From Lachnospiraceae bacterium (GTDB lineage Bacteria > Bacillota > Clostridia > Lachnospirales > Lachnospiraceae), in NCBI GenBank assembly GCA_017934175.1, contig JAGBKB010000003.1, positions 1-46,178 on the forward strand: a DNA stretch of 46,178 nucleotides. Direction: 5' to 3'. Below, in pieces: positions 23,640 through 30,730 of the stretch (positions are counted from its first letter, which is position 1; every line of letters begins with the position of its first letter). The notes under the pieces are model-generated. The model was not told the DNA's origin, searched no databases, and saw only the letters and a list, made by a program, of their open reading frames with translations. A program made the translations under genes and the position numbers.

Positions 23640-24914
23640 ATGGATAACCAAGAAATACAAAATCAAGAATTGAAATTTGAAAAGAGAAAAGTATCAGAAC
23701 TGATACCATATGCAAGAAACTCTCGCACACATTCTGATGAGCAAGTAGCACAAATAGCAGCATCTATAAAAGAGTTTGGCTTTATGACTCCGATTATCAT
23801 TTCAAAGGATAACACAATAATAGCGGGACATGGACGAATTCTTGCAGCAAGAAAACTTGGACTTGAGGTAGTTCCTTGTCTTATGGCAGAACACTTAACT
23901 GAGGCACAAATAAAGGCTTATGTCATAGCAGACAATAAACTATCTGAAAATGCAGGTTGGGATAATGAGATGTTAAAAGTTGAGATTGAAGATTTAAAGG
24001 GTCTTGATTTTGATATAGATATTCTTGGGTTCGATGAGAAAGAGTTAAATTCATTATTTGAGATACCTACTGAGGCAAAAGATGATGACTTCGATGTTGA
24101 GGAGCAATTAAAGAAACCTGTGTTCTCTCAAGCTGGAGACATTTGGCAACTTGGAAAGCATAGAGTAATTTGTGGTGACTCAACATTTGAAGGAACTTAT
24201 AAACAGTTACTTGGAGATAAGAAAGTAAATCTTGTGTTAACTGATCCACCATATTTTGTAGCTCTTGAAAGTGCATCAGGAAAGATAAAGAATGATGATT
24301 TAAATGATATGGATGCCGTTAAATTTTTAATGTCGGTGTTTGCGAATTTTAATGAGTATATGGCGAACGATGCATCAATTTATGTTTTCTACGCAACAAT
24401 GAAAGCAAGAGTGTTCTATGATGCATTTGAAGATTCAGGGTTTAAAGTTGGTGCAGGTCTTATTTGGAAAAAACCAAGAGCCCCATTTATGAGGACTGAC
24501 TGGAAATTTAACATGGAACCTCTAATTTTCGGTTGGAAAAAGCAAGGAAAACATATATGGTATGGAGACCAAAAGCAAAAAGCGGTATTTGAATTTGATG
24601 GCATAAAGAACTCTAAAGAGGATGGATTTGGTCATCCAAGTTCTAAGCCTGTGCCATTACTTGCCTATCTTTTAGGTTTATCAACACAAACAAATGGATT
24701 AGTACTTGATGGATTCTTAGGTTCAGCATCAACACTTATAGCTTGCGAACAGTTAAATAGAGTGTGCTATGGAGTTGAGTTAGAACCAAAGTTTGTGGAT
24801 GTGGCAGTAGAACGATATAAAAAGTTTAAAGAAGGCAATACATCTGATATTACTGTTATTCGTGGTGGCAAGGAAATGAAATACGAAGAGGTGTTTAAGA
24901 ATGAGCAAGTTTAG
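23640..24914 (+). CDS. ParB-domain DNA methyltransferase (N4-cytosine/N6-adenine type)
   Basis: Two domains in 424 residues. Residues 10-110 are ParB/Srx-like (KVSELIPYARNSRTHSDEQV, then TIIAGHGRILAARKLGLEVV). Residues about 165-410 are a class-beta amino-methyltransferase: VNLVLTDPPYFVAL gives motif IV DPPY, and LVLDGFLGSASTLIACEQ gives motif I, with YGVELEPKFVDVAVERY after it; IV before I is the usual permutation. It methylates an exocyclic amino group of A or C. ParB-methylase fusions are widespread in phages and protect virion DNA from host restriction. SD GGAGG precedes the ATG. Its end overlaps the next methyltransferase gene by 14 bp. Confidence 0.92.
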   Translation: MDNQEIQNQELKFEKRKVSELIPYARNSRTHSDEQVAQIAASIKEFGFMTPIIISKDNTIIAGHGRILAARKLGLEVVPCLMAEHLTEAQIKAYVIADNKLSENAGWDNEMLKVEIEDLKGLDFDIDILGFDEKELNSLFEIPTEAKDDDFDVEEQLKKPVFSQAGDIWQLGKHRVICGDSTFEGTYKQLLGDKKVNLVLTDPPYFVALESASGKIKNDDLNDMDAVKFLMSVFANFNEYMANDASIYVFYATMKARVFYDAFEDSGFKVGAGLIWKKPRAPFMRTDWKFNMEPLIFGWKKQGKHIWYGDQKQKAVFEFDGIKNSKEDGFGHPSSKPVPLLAYLLGLSTQTNGLVLDGFLGSASTLIACEQLNRVCYGVELEPKFVDVAVERYKKFKEGNTSDITVIRGGKEMKYEEVFKNEQV

Positions 24915-25656
24915 AGTGATAGAATTATTCGGCGGTATAGGTGCGACTACTAAAGCATTAAAGAGAATTGGCATAGAAGTAGAAGTTGTAGATTATGTTG
25001 AGATAGATAAATATGCTGTTGCAAGTTACAATGCGATTAACAACACTTTGTTTCCTGTGCAAGATATAACTGGATGGGATAAAGATTATAAGGACATTGA
25101 TTTAATCGGACATGGGTCACCTTGTCAAGATTACTCTATAGCTGGTAAACAAGCAGGTGGTGATGAAGGAAGTGGTACAAGATCATCTCTTATGTATGAG
25201 TCATTAAGAATCATAGAGAAGATAAAACCAAAGTATGTCTTGTGGGAAAATGTCAAAAATCTTTTATCAAAGAAACATATCCACAATTTCAATAACTATT
25301 TAGAACGAATGGATGAGTTAGGATATAAGAGTTATTATCAAATAATGAATGCTAAGGACTATGGCATCCCACAGAATCGTGAGAGAGTGTTCACTATTTC
25401 AATTCGCAAAGACATAGACAAAGATTTCACATTTCCTGAGAAGCAAGAATTAAAAATCTTCTTAAAAGACCTACTTGAAGAGAAAGTAGATGAGAAGTAT
25501 TTTTTATCTGACAAGTTAATCAAGTGTTTTAGCAAGGAAGACACAGGTGGGTATCCAAGGAAAGAGCAGTTTGAAGGAAGCATAGATAGAGAGGTTGGAA
25601 AATGTGTGACAACTAAAGCAGGGAGTAGACCTGTAGATAATTTTGTGAGGCAATAA
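24901..25656 (+). CDS. split C5-methyltransferase, catalytic subunit (motifs I-VIII)
   Basis: The 251-residue protein has motif I (VIELFGGIGATTKALKR), motif IV with the catalytic Cys (GHGSPCQDYSIAGKQAG), VI (LWENVKNLL) and VIII (QNRERVFTISI). It ends after a first recognition-like segment (TGGYPRKEQFEG to CVTTKAGSRP) and lacks motifs IX and X altogether. Normal C5-methyltransferases carry IX and X in the same chain; here they are in the gene at 26630, after five intervening small genes. Natural two-subunit enzymes split at this point (M.AquI type) show that such a protein can be active when its partner is present. Overlap with the ParB-methylase gene upstream and one-base stop/start overlap (TAATG) downstream imply one polycistronic unit. 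Confidence 0.88.
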   Translation: MSKFRVIELFGGIGATTKALKRIGIEVEVVDYVEIDKYAVASYNAINNTLFPVQDITGWDKDYKDIDLIGHGSPCQDYSIAGKQAGGDEGSGTRSSLMYESLRIIEKIKPKYVLWENVKNLLSKKHIHNFNNYLERMDELGYKSYYQIMNAKDYGIPQNRERVFTISIRKDIDKDFTFPEKQELKIFLKDLLEEKVDEKYFLSDKLIKCFSKEDTGGYPRKEQFEGSIDREVGKCVTTKAGSRPVDNFVRQ

Positions 25657-25850
25657 TGAAATTACAAAGACAGTATTGTAATATGCTGATAAGAGAAAAA
25701 CTTGTAAAACCATATGATGTCATAAGGCATTCTTACGGAACTTATGCAATGAAGCATAAGCAAGTTAAACTCACAAATGGCAAAGATAGAAATGTTTGTA
25801 GTTGTTTGTCCACTCATTCCGACACTCTTGGAGTAGTAGTTTATGATTAA
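25656..25850 (+). CDS. TRD-like module 1 of the split C5-methyltransferase
   Basis: A 64-residue protein whose ATG overlaps the TAA of the catalytic subunit. It reads NMLIREKLVKPYDVIRHSY, a variable middle, then SCLSTHSDTLGVVVYD. The PYD...Y start and GVVVYD end recur in the modules at 26060 and 26247, and the S-x-T-x...GVVV end corresponds to the strand just before motif IX in ordinary C5-methyltransferases. I interpret it as a detached target-recognition domain. It has no catalytic motif. Its last codons (25830-25846) double as the SD and start codon of the next module. Confidence 0.7.
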   Translation: MKLQRQYCNMLIREKLVKPYDVIRHSYGTYAMKHKQVKLTNGKDRNVCSCLSTHSDTLGVVVYD

Positions 25851-26073
25851 AGATTATTTTAAAGAGAATCCATCAATGCTTGGCATAAAAGCAGATGGGT
25901 TCTTTTATATTAAGAATGCGACAGACTTAGGATACTTAATTGCTGAAGTCTTTGATGGTATTGATTTATCTTATATGGGTCAAAACACAAGAAGAGGAAG
26001 AGTGCAAAAGAGAATGTCACAAACCATAACTTGCAGTGGGTGTTTAGGAGTAGTTGTTTATGATGAAAGATGA
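25843..26073 (+). CDS. TRD-like module 2
   Basis: 76 residues, ATG 25843 inside the GTTTATGA end of module 1, SD GGAG at 25830-25833. It has a different head (DYFKENPSMLGIKADGFFYI) but the same layout: variable segment with basic residues (GQNTRRGRVQKRMS), then QTITCSGCLGVVVYDER. The divergent N-terminal part and conserved tail are what one expects if the variable portion reads DNA sequence and the tail docks on the catalytic subunit. Assignment rests on the array pattern. Confidence 0.65.
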   Translation: MIKDYFKENPSMLGIKADGFFYIKNATDLGYLIAEVFDGIDLSYMGQNTRRGRVQKRMSQTITCSGCLGVVVYDER

Positions 26074-26260
26074 AGTGATAAATAGAATTATTGATAGTGA
26101 CTTAATAGAACCTTATGACTTTATTGATTTATCATATGCGAATGCAAGACTATGTGAGGTTAAAGAGAATAGACTACATAAACAAATGACTGGTGGCATA
26201 AGTCCTTGTATCAAGACAAATGTAGTTAATTATGGAGTTGTAGTTTATGACAAAGGTTAA
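26060..26260 (+). CDS. TRD-like module 3
   Basis: 66 residues from ATG 26060 (a second ATG follows at 26063; a TTG at 26054 is less likely). SD GGAG at 26047-26050 lies inside the previous gene's codons. INRIIDSDLIEPYDFIDLSY is similar to modules 1 and 4, and the tail ISPCIKTNVVNYGVVVYDKG carries the SPxI/T strand and GVVVYD. Like its neighbours it lacks methyltransferase catalytic motifs. Confidence 0.65.
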   Translation: MMKDEVINRIIDSDLIEPYDFIDLSYANARLCEVKENRLHKQMTGGISPCIKTNVVNYGVVVYDKG

Positions 26261-26459
26261 AACATTATGTAATAGATTAATTGCTGAAAATAGGGTAGAG
26301 CCATATGACACTATAGGTTATCAATATCCTAAAGCAAGACTAAAAACTCTTGATACAGGGATAGGACATCCAGTTGTTTATAAATCAAAGTTAGCACCTA
26401 CAGTAACAAGAGATGGTGGAGGAGCGGTAGTTGTGTATGAAGATAGTAGTTCTTGGTAA
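26247..26459 (+). CDS. TRD-like module 4
   Basis: 70 residues, ATG 26247 in the third copy of the junction sequence (26234-26250). NRLIAENRVEPYDTIGYQYP and KARLKTL resemble module 3 (PYD..DLSYANARL). The tail LAPTVTRDGGGAVVVYED is close to the classical SPTVT-GGG strand preceding motif IX in C5-methyltransferases, the best single piece of evidence that these modules are recognition domains. Confidence 0.7.
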   Translation: MTKVKTLCNRLIAENRVEPYDTIGYQYPKARLKTLDTGIGHPVVYKSKLAPTVTRDGGGAVVVYEDSSSW

Positions 26460-26640
26460 TTACAAACCATCAGGACATGCTTGTGGAAGAATTATAGATA
26501 AGTCAGGGATTGCTCCAACAGTAATGGAAAATCACGGAGAGGTAACTTGCATAACAGTAAATGATGAGTATTTAACACTTGATGAGAAAATAGAACTTGT
26601 AAGGTTATTCATAGTAAGAAGGAATGGATATGTCAAATAA
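26437..26640 (+). CDS. TRD-like module 5 (second type)
   Basis: 67 residues from ATG 26437, which lies in the GTGTATGA end of module 4. This module belongs to a second type shared with the next gene: KIVVLGNYKPSGHACGRIID, KSGIAPTVMENHGE, then CITVNDEYLTLDEKIELV. The GIAPTV piece is again the pre-motif-IX strand. Modules 5 and 6 are paralogues of each other in both head and tail, showing duplication within the array. Confidence 0.65.
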   Translation: MKIVVLGNYKPSGHACGRIIDKSGIAPTVMENHGEVTCITVNDEYLTLDEKIELVRLFIVRRNGYVK

Positions 26641-27028
26641 GATTATTCCACTTGGATCATACAATCCGAGAGGGTTTTGTAATGGGCGGATAATTGAAAA
26701 AGATGGTATTAGCCCTGCACTATGTTTACTTAAAGGTGCTGAACATGCCATAACAATAAATGATGAAGGGTTAACACTTGATGAGAAAAAAGAGAAAGTG
26801 TGTGAATATGTTAAATTAAGGAATGAGGGGAAACTTATGGATTATGATAAAAAGAAATTGAGAATAAGAAAGTTAACACCAAAAGAATGCTGGAGACTTA
26901 TGGGATTTGACGATACTGACTTTGATAAGGCACGAAAGATAAACTCTGATGCAAGGCTCTATCAGCAAGCAGGCAACTCTATAGTTGTAAATTGCCTTGA
27001 AGCAATATTTAAGAAGCTGTTGTTTTAG
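26630..27028 (+). CDS. split C5-methyltransferase, C-terminal subunit (TRD module 6 plus motifs IX-X)
   Basis: 132 residues from ATG 26630 (AAGGA at 26618-26622; ATG 26624 would be too close). Residues 1-60 repeat the type-two module (IIPLGSYNPRGFCNGRIIEK, GISPAL, AITINDEGLTLDEKKE). Then come methyltransferase motif IX (IRKLTPKECWRLMGFDDTDF) and motif X (LYQQAGNSIVVNCLEAIFKK), both missing from the catalytic subunit at 24901. In C5-methyltransferases motif X completes the SAM pocket, so this subunit should be essential for activity, giving a two-part enzyme like M.AquI but with extra modules coded between the halves. The array ends here. Confidence 0.85.
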   Translation: MSNKIIPLGSYNPRGFCNGRIIEKDGISPALCLLKGAEHAITINDEGLTLDEKKEKVCEYVKLRNEGKLMDYDKKKLRIRKLTPKECWRLMGFDDTDFDKARKINSDARLYQQAGNSIVVNCLEAIFKKLLF

Positions 27029-27029
27029 A

Positions 27030-27100
27030 ACACATTTAGAACAGTTATAGGACAAAATAAACAACTTGCTATTTACACAACTTACGGTAATATATGTGCT
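27030..27100 (+). promoter_or_regulatory. cassette promoter/operator, copy 3
   Basis: TTTAGAACA and AGGACAAAA words, then TTGCTA (27066-27071), CACAACTTACGGT and TAATAT (27088-27093, 16-bp spacer) or TATATG (27091-27096), with CACA/TGTG inverted arms. The TTCGC word of copies 1, 2 and 5 is missing. Confidence 0.6.
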
Positions 27101-27126
27101 AACAAAATTGAAAGGAGATATGCGAA

Positions 27127-27900
27127 ATGGAAATCAAGTATGGAGTACAAGGAAAAGAAAGAAAGAAACTCGCAGAGAGTGTTGGCACATTTTTAAAGGC
27201 TGATGTTGAGTATTTAGGAGTTCCAAGTTGTAGTTACAAGATTAGGTCAATTGAAATTGACAGGAATGGAACTATGATAATTGGAAACCGAATGTCAGAA
27301 GACACAGTAAAAGTGTTGCTTGAGCATTTAAAAGAAGAAGGTTACAAAGAAGGAGCAGCAAGTAAAAGTAAAGTGGCAGTTCCAAAGACAAGACCGACTG
27401 AAGAAGCAAAAGAAGAAGTAAAAGAAGTTGTAAAGAAAGAGAGAGTCAAAAGAGAGCATCAAGTAATACCTAACGATTCAAAGATTGATGGGTATGTCAT
27501 TTCATTCCCACTTGAGAATTATGATGAAGGAGCACTTAGTAGACTTAGAAGTATAATTGATTCAAAAGCAAACCTTATGAAGAAGGTGTTTGAAACTGAT
27601 GACTTATCATTTAAGACCGAAAATAATGAATTAAGATTTGAATGGTTTAACGGCAATACAACACCTGAAGAGTTAAAAGCCTATAGTGAGTTCTTGGCAA
27701 AGTTATGCCACTCGGCAAAGGAACAACAAAGGGTAAATGCAACTGAAAAGCCAATAGTCAATGAGAGATATCAATGGAGATGTTTTCTTTTAAGGTTAGA
27801 GCTTATTGGACCAGAGTTTAAAGAAACAAGAGCAATACTAATGAAAAACTTAAGTGGTAATAGTGCATGGAGGGTAGAAAAAGATGAAAAATCCGAGTAG
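27127..27900 (+). CDS. conserved clostridial prophage 'virulence-related' protein
   Basis: 257 residues, SD AAAGGAGA. The N-terminus EIKYGVQGKERKKLAESVGT and KYLGVPS-like (EYLGVPSCSYKIRSIEI) plus a C-terminal domain (LRSIIDSKANLMKKVFETDD, EWFNGNTTPEELKAYSEFLA, YQWRCFLLRLELIGPEFKET) match a family I remember as very common in Clostridiales prophages, often labelled virulence-related without a known function. A charged linker (about residues 78-120) joins the two domains. It is followed with a 17-bp overlap by a DUF4314 gene, the usual partner in this family. Confidence 0.7.
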   Translation: MEIKYGVQGKERKKLAESVGTFLKADVEYLGVPSCSYKIRSIEIDRNGTMIIGNRMSEDTVKVLLEHLKEEGYKEGAASKSKVAVPKTRPTEEAKEEVKEVVKKERVKREHQVIPNDSKIDGYVISFPLENYDEGALSRLRSIIDSKANLMKKVFETDDLSFKTENNELRFEWFNGNTTPEELKAYSEFLAKLCHSAKEQQRVNATEKPIVNERYQWRCFLLRLELIGPEFKETRAILMKNLSGNSAWRVEKDEKSE

Positions 27901-28279
27901 AGAAGAAATAGAGAGATTAAAAGAAGAGTATCCGGAAGGATGTACAGTAGAGTTAATTGAAATGAATGATCCATATCACCCAGTTCCAAGTGGGACTCGT
28001 GGCAAAGTAACTGATGTTGATGATATGGGGACAATACATGTTAGATGGAGTACAGGTTCAAGTTTAGGAGTAGCATATGGTGAAGATAGTTGTGTTCGCA
28101 TAAGAACTTGTCCTATTTGCAAAAAAGAGTATAAAGAGCGACCTGCTCTTTCAAGAGTCGATAGTAAGACCGAGATTTGTCCAGAATGTGGCACACGGCA
28201 GGCTTTGGAGTTGGTCGGCAAAACAACTAAAGAAATAAATGAAGTAGTGGAGTTAATTAAGAAGGCAACAAATGGATAG
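27884..28279 (+). CDS. DUF4314 protein with zinc ribbon
   Basis: 131 residues. Residues 1-68 match DUF4314: PSREEIERLKEEYPEGCTVE, MNDPYHPVPSGTRGKVTDVD and HVRWSTGSSLGVAYGEDS, a small SH3-like beta barrel. A zinc ribbon follows (TCPICKKEY ... ICPECGTR, two CxxC pairs), then a helical end. DUF4314 proteins accompany the preceding prophage family and have no established role. The start overlaps the upstream gene by 17 bp and the stop overlaps the next ATG, so the three are translated together. Confidence 0.75.
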   Translation: MKNPSREEIERLKEEYPEGCTVELIEMNDPYHPVPSGTRGKVTDVDDMGTIHVRWSTGSSLGVAYGEDSCVRIRTCPICKKEYKERPALSRVDSKTEICPECGTRQALELVGKTTKEINEVVELIKKATNG

Positions 28280-28415
28280 AGAAGTATTGATTGAAAAAAT
28301 AATAGAACTCACTGAATCTAAAAGAGAAGATTTAGAGAAAATGAGTGATAGTGATTTATTCGACTATTACTTGTATTTAGAAGATGTAGGGCTTGTAGCA
28401 AGTTTTAATGATTAA
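28272..28415 (+). CDS. small acidic protein (47 aa)
   Basis: ATG 28272 overlaps the DUF4314 stop (ATGGATAG). The 47 residues are acidic and helical: MDREVLIEKIIELTESKRED followed by MSDSDLFDYYLYLEDVG. No family recognised. The tight overlap and the smooth amphipathic pattern support a real gene despite its size. Its stop lies two bases before the -35 box of the next cassette promoter. Confidence 0.6.
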   Translation: MDREVLIEKIIELTESKREDLEKMSDSDLFDYYLYLEDVGLVASFND

Positions 28416-28416
28416 C

Positions 28417-28446
28417 TTGACTTATTTTCACACTTACGGTTATATG
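28417..28446 (+). promoter_or_regulatory. cassette promoter/operator, copy 4
   Basis: TTGACT (28417-28422), an 18-bp spacer with TTTTCACACTTACGGT, then TATATG (28441-28446) and TGTG. The best -35 of the five copies. Copies 4 and 5 are identical from TATTTTCACAC to TATATGT. Confidence 0.7.
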
Positions 28447-28467
28447 TGCTCATTGGGAGGTAAAGTT

Positions 28468-28575
28468 ATGAGTGAAACATTAGAAATTTTAATGAATGAT
28501 GGATGTCTAACAGAAGATGAAGCTATTGACCTAATTGAAGAGGAAGGAATGGATGACTTACTTGATGAAGATTAA
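28468..28575 (+). CDS. tiny acidic protein (35 aa)
   Basis: ATG 28468 with a strong SD (GGGAGG, 28455-28460), under its own cassette promoter. The product is MSETLEILMNDGCLTEDEAI followed by DLIEEEGMDDLLDED: about a third acidic residues, no lysine or arginine. A cassette consisting of promoter plus one 35-residue highly acidic protein, followed by a terminator-like pair of hairpins, suggests an inhibitor or DNA-mimic peptide; function unknown. Confidence 0.6.
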   Translation: MSETLEILMNDGCLTEDEAIDLIEEEGMDDLLDED

Positions 28576-28602
28576 CTAACTAATAAAACTGAATAAGAGA
28601 TG

Positions 28603-28670
28603 TGATAGCCCTATTGGGGCTATTGCTCATTATATAGATTGATAAAAGGGACTTAATGGTCTCTTTTTTA
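28603..28670 (+). terminator. two hairpins before the large terminase
   Basis: ATAGCCC/GGGGCTAT (about 28603-28622), then AGGGAC/GTCTCT (28647-28663) followed by TTTTTT. The second matches the hairpins at 23599 and 31511 in layout. Confidence 0.6.
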
Positions 28671-28684
28671 ATGGAGTGATATGG

Positions 28685-30283
28685 ATGAGAAAATTAGAAA
28701 ACTATGTGCCTACAAAGTTTATGCTTCCTACTTCGCATTACGATAAAGAGAAAGCAGACAAAGCAGTATTTTTCATTGAGAATTTATGTCACACAAAAGG
28801 AATGTGGGCAGGAAAGAAGTTTGAATTAATAGATTGGCAAGAAAAAATTGTAAGGGACATATTTGGAACAGTAAAAGAGAATGGATATAGACAATTTAAT
28901 ACAGCATATATTGAAATTAGTAAAAAGAATGGAAAAAGTGAGTTATCAGCAGCCATAGCACTTTATTTGTTATGTGCAGATGATGAACAACGTGCAGAGG
29001 TCTATGGTGCTGCAGGTGATCGCCAACAAGCGAGTATTGTATTTGATGTTGCAGCCGATATGGTTAGAATGTCACCATACTTAAGTCCGTTTATAAAGAT
29101 ACTTAGTGCTACTAAAAGACTCATATTTGAAAATAGTAATAGTTTTTATCAAGTGTTATCTGCAGAAGTAGCAACAAAACACGGATACAATGTATCAGGA
29201 ATGATAATGGATGAGGTGCATGTTCAGCCAAATAGAAAACTCTATGATGTTTTGACAAAAGGTAGTGGTGATGCAAGAATGCAACCTCTTTATTTTTTAA
29301 TTACGACAGCAGGAGATGATGTTAATTCTATATGTTATGAACTACATCAAAAAGCAAAAGACATACTTGAAGGAAGAAAAGTTGACCACACATTCTATCC
29401 TGTAATTTATGGAGCAGAAATGGATGATGATTGGAGTGATGAGAAGGTGTGGGCAAAAGCTAATCCTTCGCTTGGAATAACATTTGATATTGAAAAGGTA
29501 AGAATAGCCTATGAACAAGCAAGACAAAATCCTGCTGAAGAGAATATATTTAGACAACTTAGACTTAATCAATGGGTAAAGCAATCAGTAAGGTGGATGC
29601 CAATGGAACATTGGGATAAGTGCGAAACAAACATTGACTTTGATTCACTTGCAGGAAGAGAATGCTATGGAGGACTTGACTTATCAAGCACAACTGATAT
29701 AACAGCATTTGTATTAATCTTCCCACCAAGAAATGAAAGTGAAAAGTATATCATATATCCACATTTTTGGATACCTGAAGAGACTGTCACATTAAGAACT
29801 ATGAAAGACCATGTGCCATATGATGTGTGGGTTAAGCAAGGGCTTATAAATGTCACTGAAGGAAATGTAGTTCATTATGCTTATATAGAAAAATACATAG
29901 AAGAGTTAGGTAAAAAATATAACATAAAAGAAATCGCATTTGACCGTTGGGGTGCAACTCAAATGGTACAAAATCTTGATGGTATGGGCTTTACTGTTAT
30001 TCCATTTGGACAGGGATTTAAAGATATGACACCGCCTTGTAAAGAGTTGTATAAGTTAGTGCTTGAAACAAAGATAGCTCACAATGGTCATAAAGTTCTA
30101 CGGTGGATGATGGACAATATTGCAGCAAAAACTGATGCGGCAGGAAATGTAAAGTTTGATAAAGAGAAGTCGTCAGAAAAGATAGATGGAGCAGTAGCTT
30201 TAGTAATGGCACTTGATAGATGTACAAGAAATATGAATAAAGGTGGCTCTGTTTACGATACTCGTGGAATATTATATATCTAG
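28685..30283 (+). CDS. terL: terminase large subunit
   Basis: ATG 28685 is eight bases after GGAG (28673-28676); an in-frame GTG at 28676 overlaps it. The 532-residue ATPase-nuclease drives DNA into the prohead. ATPase: EISKKNGKSELSAAIALYLL (Walker A, about residue 78) and VSGMIMDEVHVQ (Walker B, about 170). Nuclease, RNase-H-like: GGLDLSSTTDITAFV (first Asp, about 330), EIAFDRWGATQMV and SEKIDGAVALVMAL (last Asp). The pattern is of the Terminase_1 (PF03354) group found with HK97-type heads. Full length and intact. Confidence 0.95.
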   Translation: MRKLENYVPTKFMLPTSHYDKEKADKAVFFIENLCHTKGMWAGKKFELIDWQEKIVRDIFGTVKENGYRQFNTAYIEISKKNGKSELSAAIALYLLCADDEQRAEVYGAAGDRQQASIVFDVAADMVRMSPYLSPFIKILSATKRLIFENSNSFYQVLSAEVATKHGYNVSGMIMDEVHVQPNRKLYDVLTKGSGDARMQPLYFLITTAGDDVNSICYELHQKAKDILEGRKVDHTFYPVIYGAEMDDDWSDEKVWAKANPSLGITFDIEKVRIAYEQARQNPAEENIFRQLRLNQWVKQSVRWMPMEHWDKCETNIDFDSLAGRECYGGLDLSSTTDITAFVLIFPPRNESEKYIIYPHFWIPEETVTLRTMKDHVPYDVWVKQGLINVTEGNVVHYAYIEKYIEELGKKYNIKEIAFDRWGATQMVQNLDGMGFTVIPFGQGFKDMTPPCKELYKLVLETKIAHNGHKVLRWMMDNIAAKTDAAGNVKFDKEKSSEKIDGAVALVMALDRCTRNMNKGGSVYDTRGILYI

Positions 30284-30284
30284 T

Positions 30285-30366
30285 TTAGGACACAATAAGG
30301 ACACTAAAAGGTCGCTAAAATGTAAGAATAAATAACTTGATATATTTTCACACTTACGGTTATATG
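30285..30366 (+). promoter_or_regulatory. cassette promoter/operator, copy 5
   Basis: TTTAGGACACAATAAGGACA, AGGTCGCTAAAATGTAAGAAT, then TTGATA (30337-30342), an 18-bp spacer with CACACTTACGGT, and TATATG (30361-30366). The upstream part matches copy 1 word for word in order (GGACA, TCGC, TGTAAGAAT). Confidence 0.7.
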
Positions 30367-30399
30367 TAACCAGAAAAGAAAAAAGGAAGGTAACAAGTT

Positions 30400-30729
30400 A
30401 TGAGTAAAGAAAAGAATGTGTCAATAACAAATCCGAGCCCATTATACTTTTTTGAAATTATTGAAGCAACGAAAAAGGGTGCGAAGGATATTGATGGAAA
30501 GAGTGATTTAAAATTCACTTGGATTTATGAAGGACAGGATATGTTTTCAAACCCTGATAGTGAAGTAAACAAATTATACAATGGTGTGTATGTTGCAAAA
30601 GAGTTATGGGACTTATTAAATGCTGGATACATAGTAAAATGCACTACTAAAGATGGTGTTGTAAAAGAGTTTAACACTTCAGGCGAGTTTTTAGCATTTT
30701 GTTTTTCAAACAATATGAAGGTGGTGTAA
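30400..30729 (+). CDS. unknown accessory protein (109 aa)
   Basis: First gene after cassette promoter copy 5, with the same GAAAAAAGGAAGGTAACAA type of leader as the alien island genes, although its codon use is like the host phage. The product contains PSPLYFFEIIEATKKGAKDI, FTWIYEGQDMFSNPDSE and LWDLLNAGYIVKCTTKDGVV; mixed alpha/beta, soluble. No family recognised. It ends one base before the next ATG, giving a three-gene cassette. Confidence 0.6.
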   Translation: MSKEKNVSITNPSPLYFFEIIEATKKGAKDIDGKSDLKFTWIYEGQDMFSNPDSEVNKLYNGVYVAKELWDLLNAGYIVKCTTKDGVVKEFNTSGEFLAFCFSNNMKVV

Positions 30730-30730
30730 T

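Noticed and set aside
24901-27028. Methyltransferase array as sequencing frameshifts of one gene
   Set aside because: Overlaps are regular, each module has an SD and ATG at the junction, and module sequences repeat; random errors would not give that.
24901-27028. Diversity-generating retroelement
   Set aside because: No reverse transcriptase or template/variable repeat pair is present in the window.
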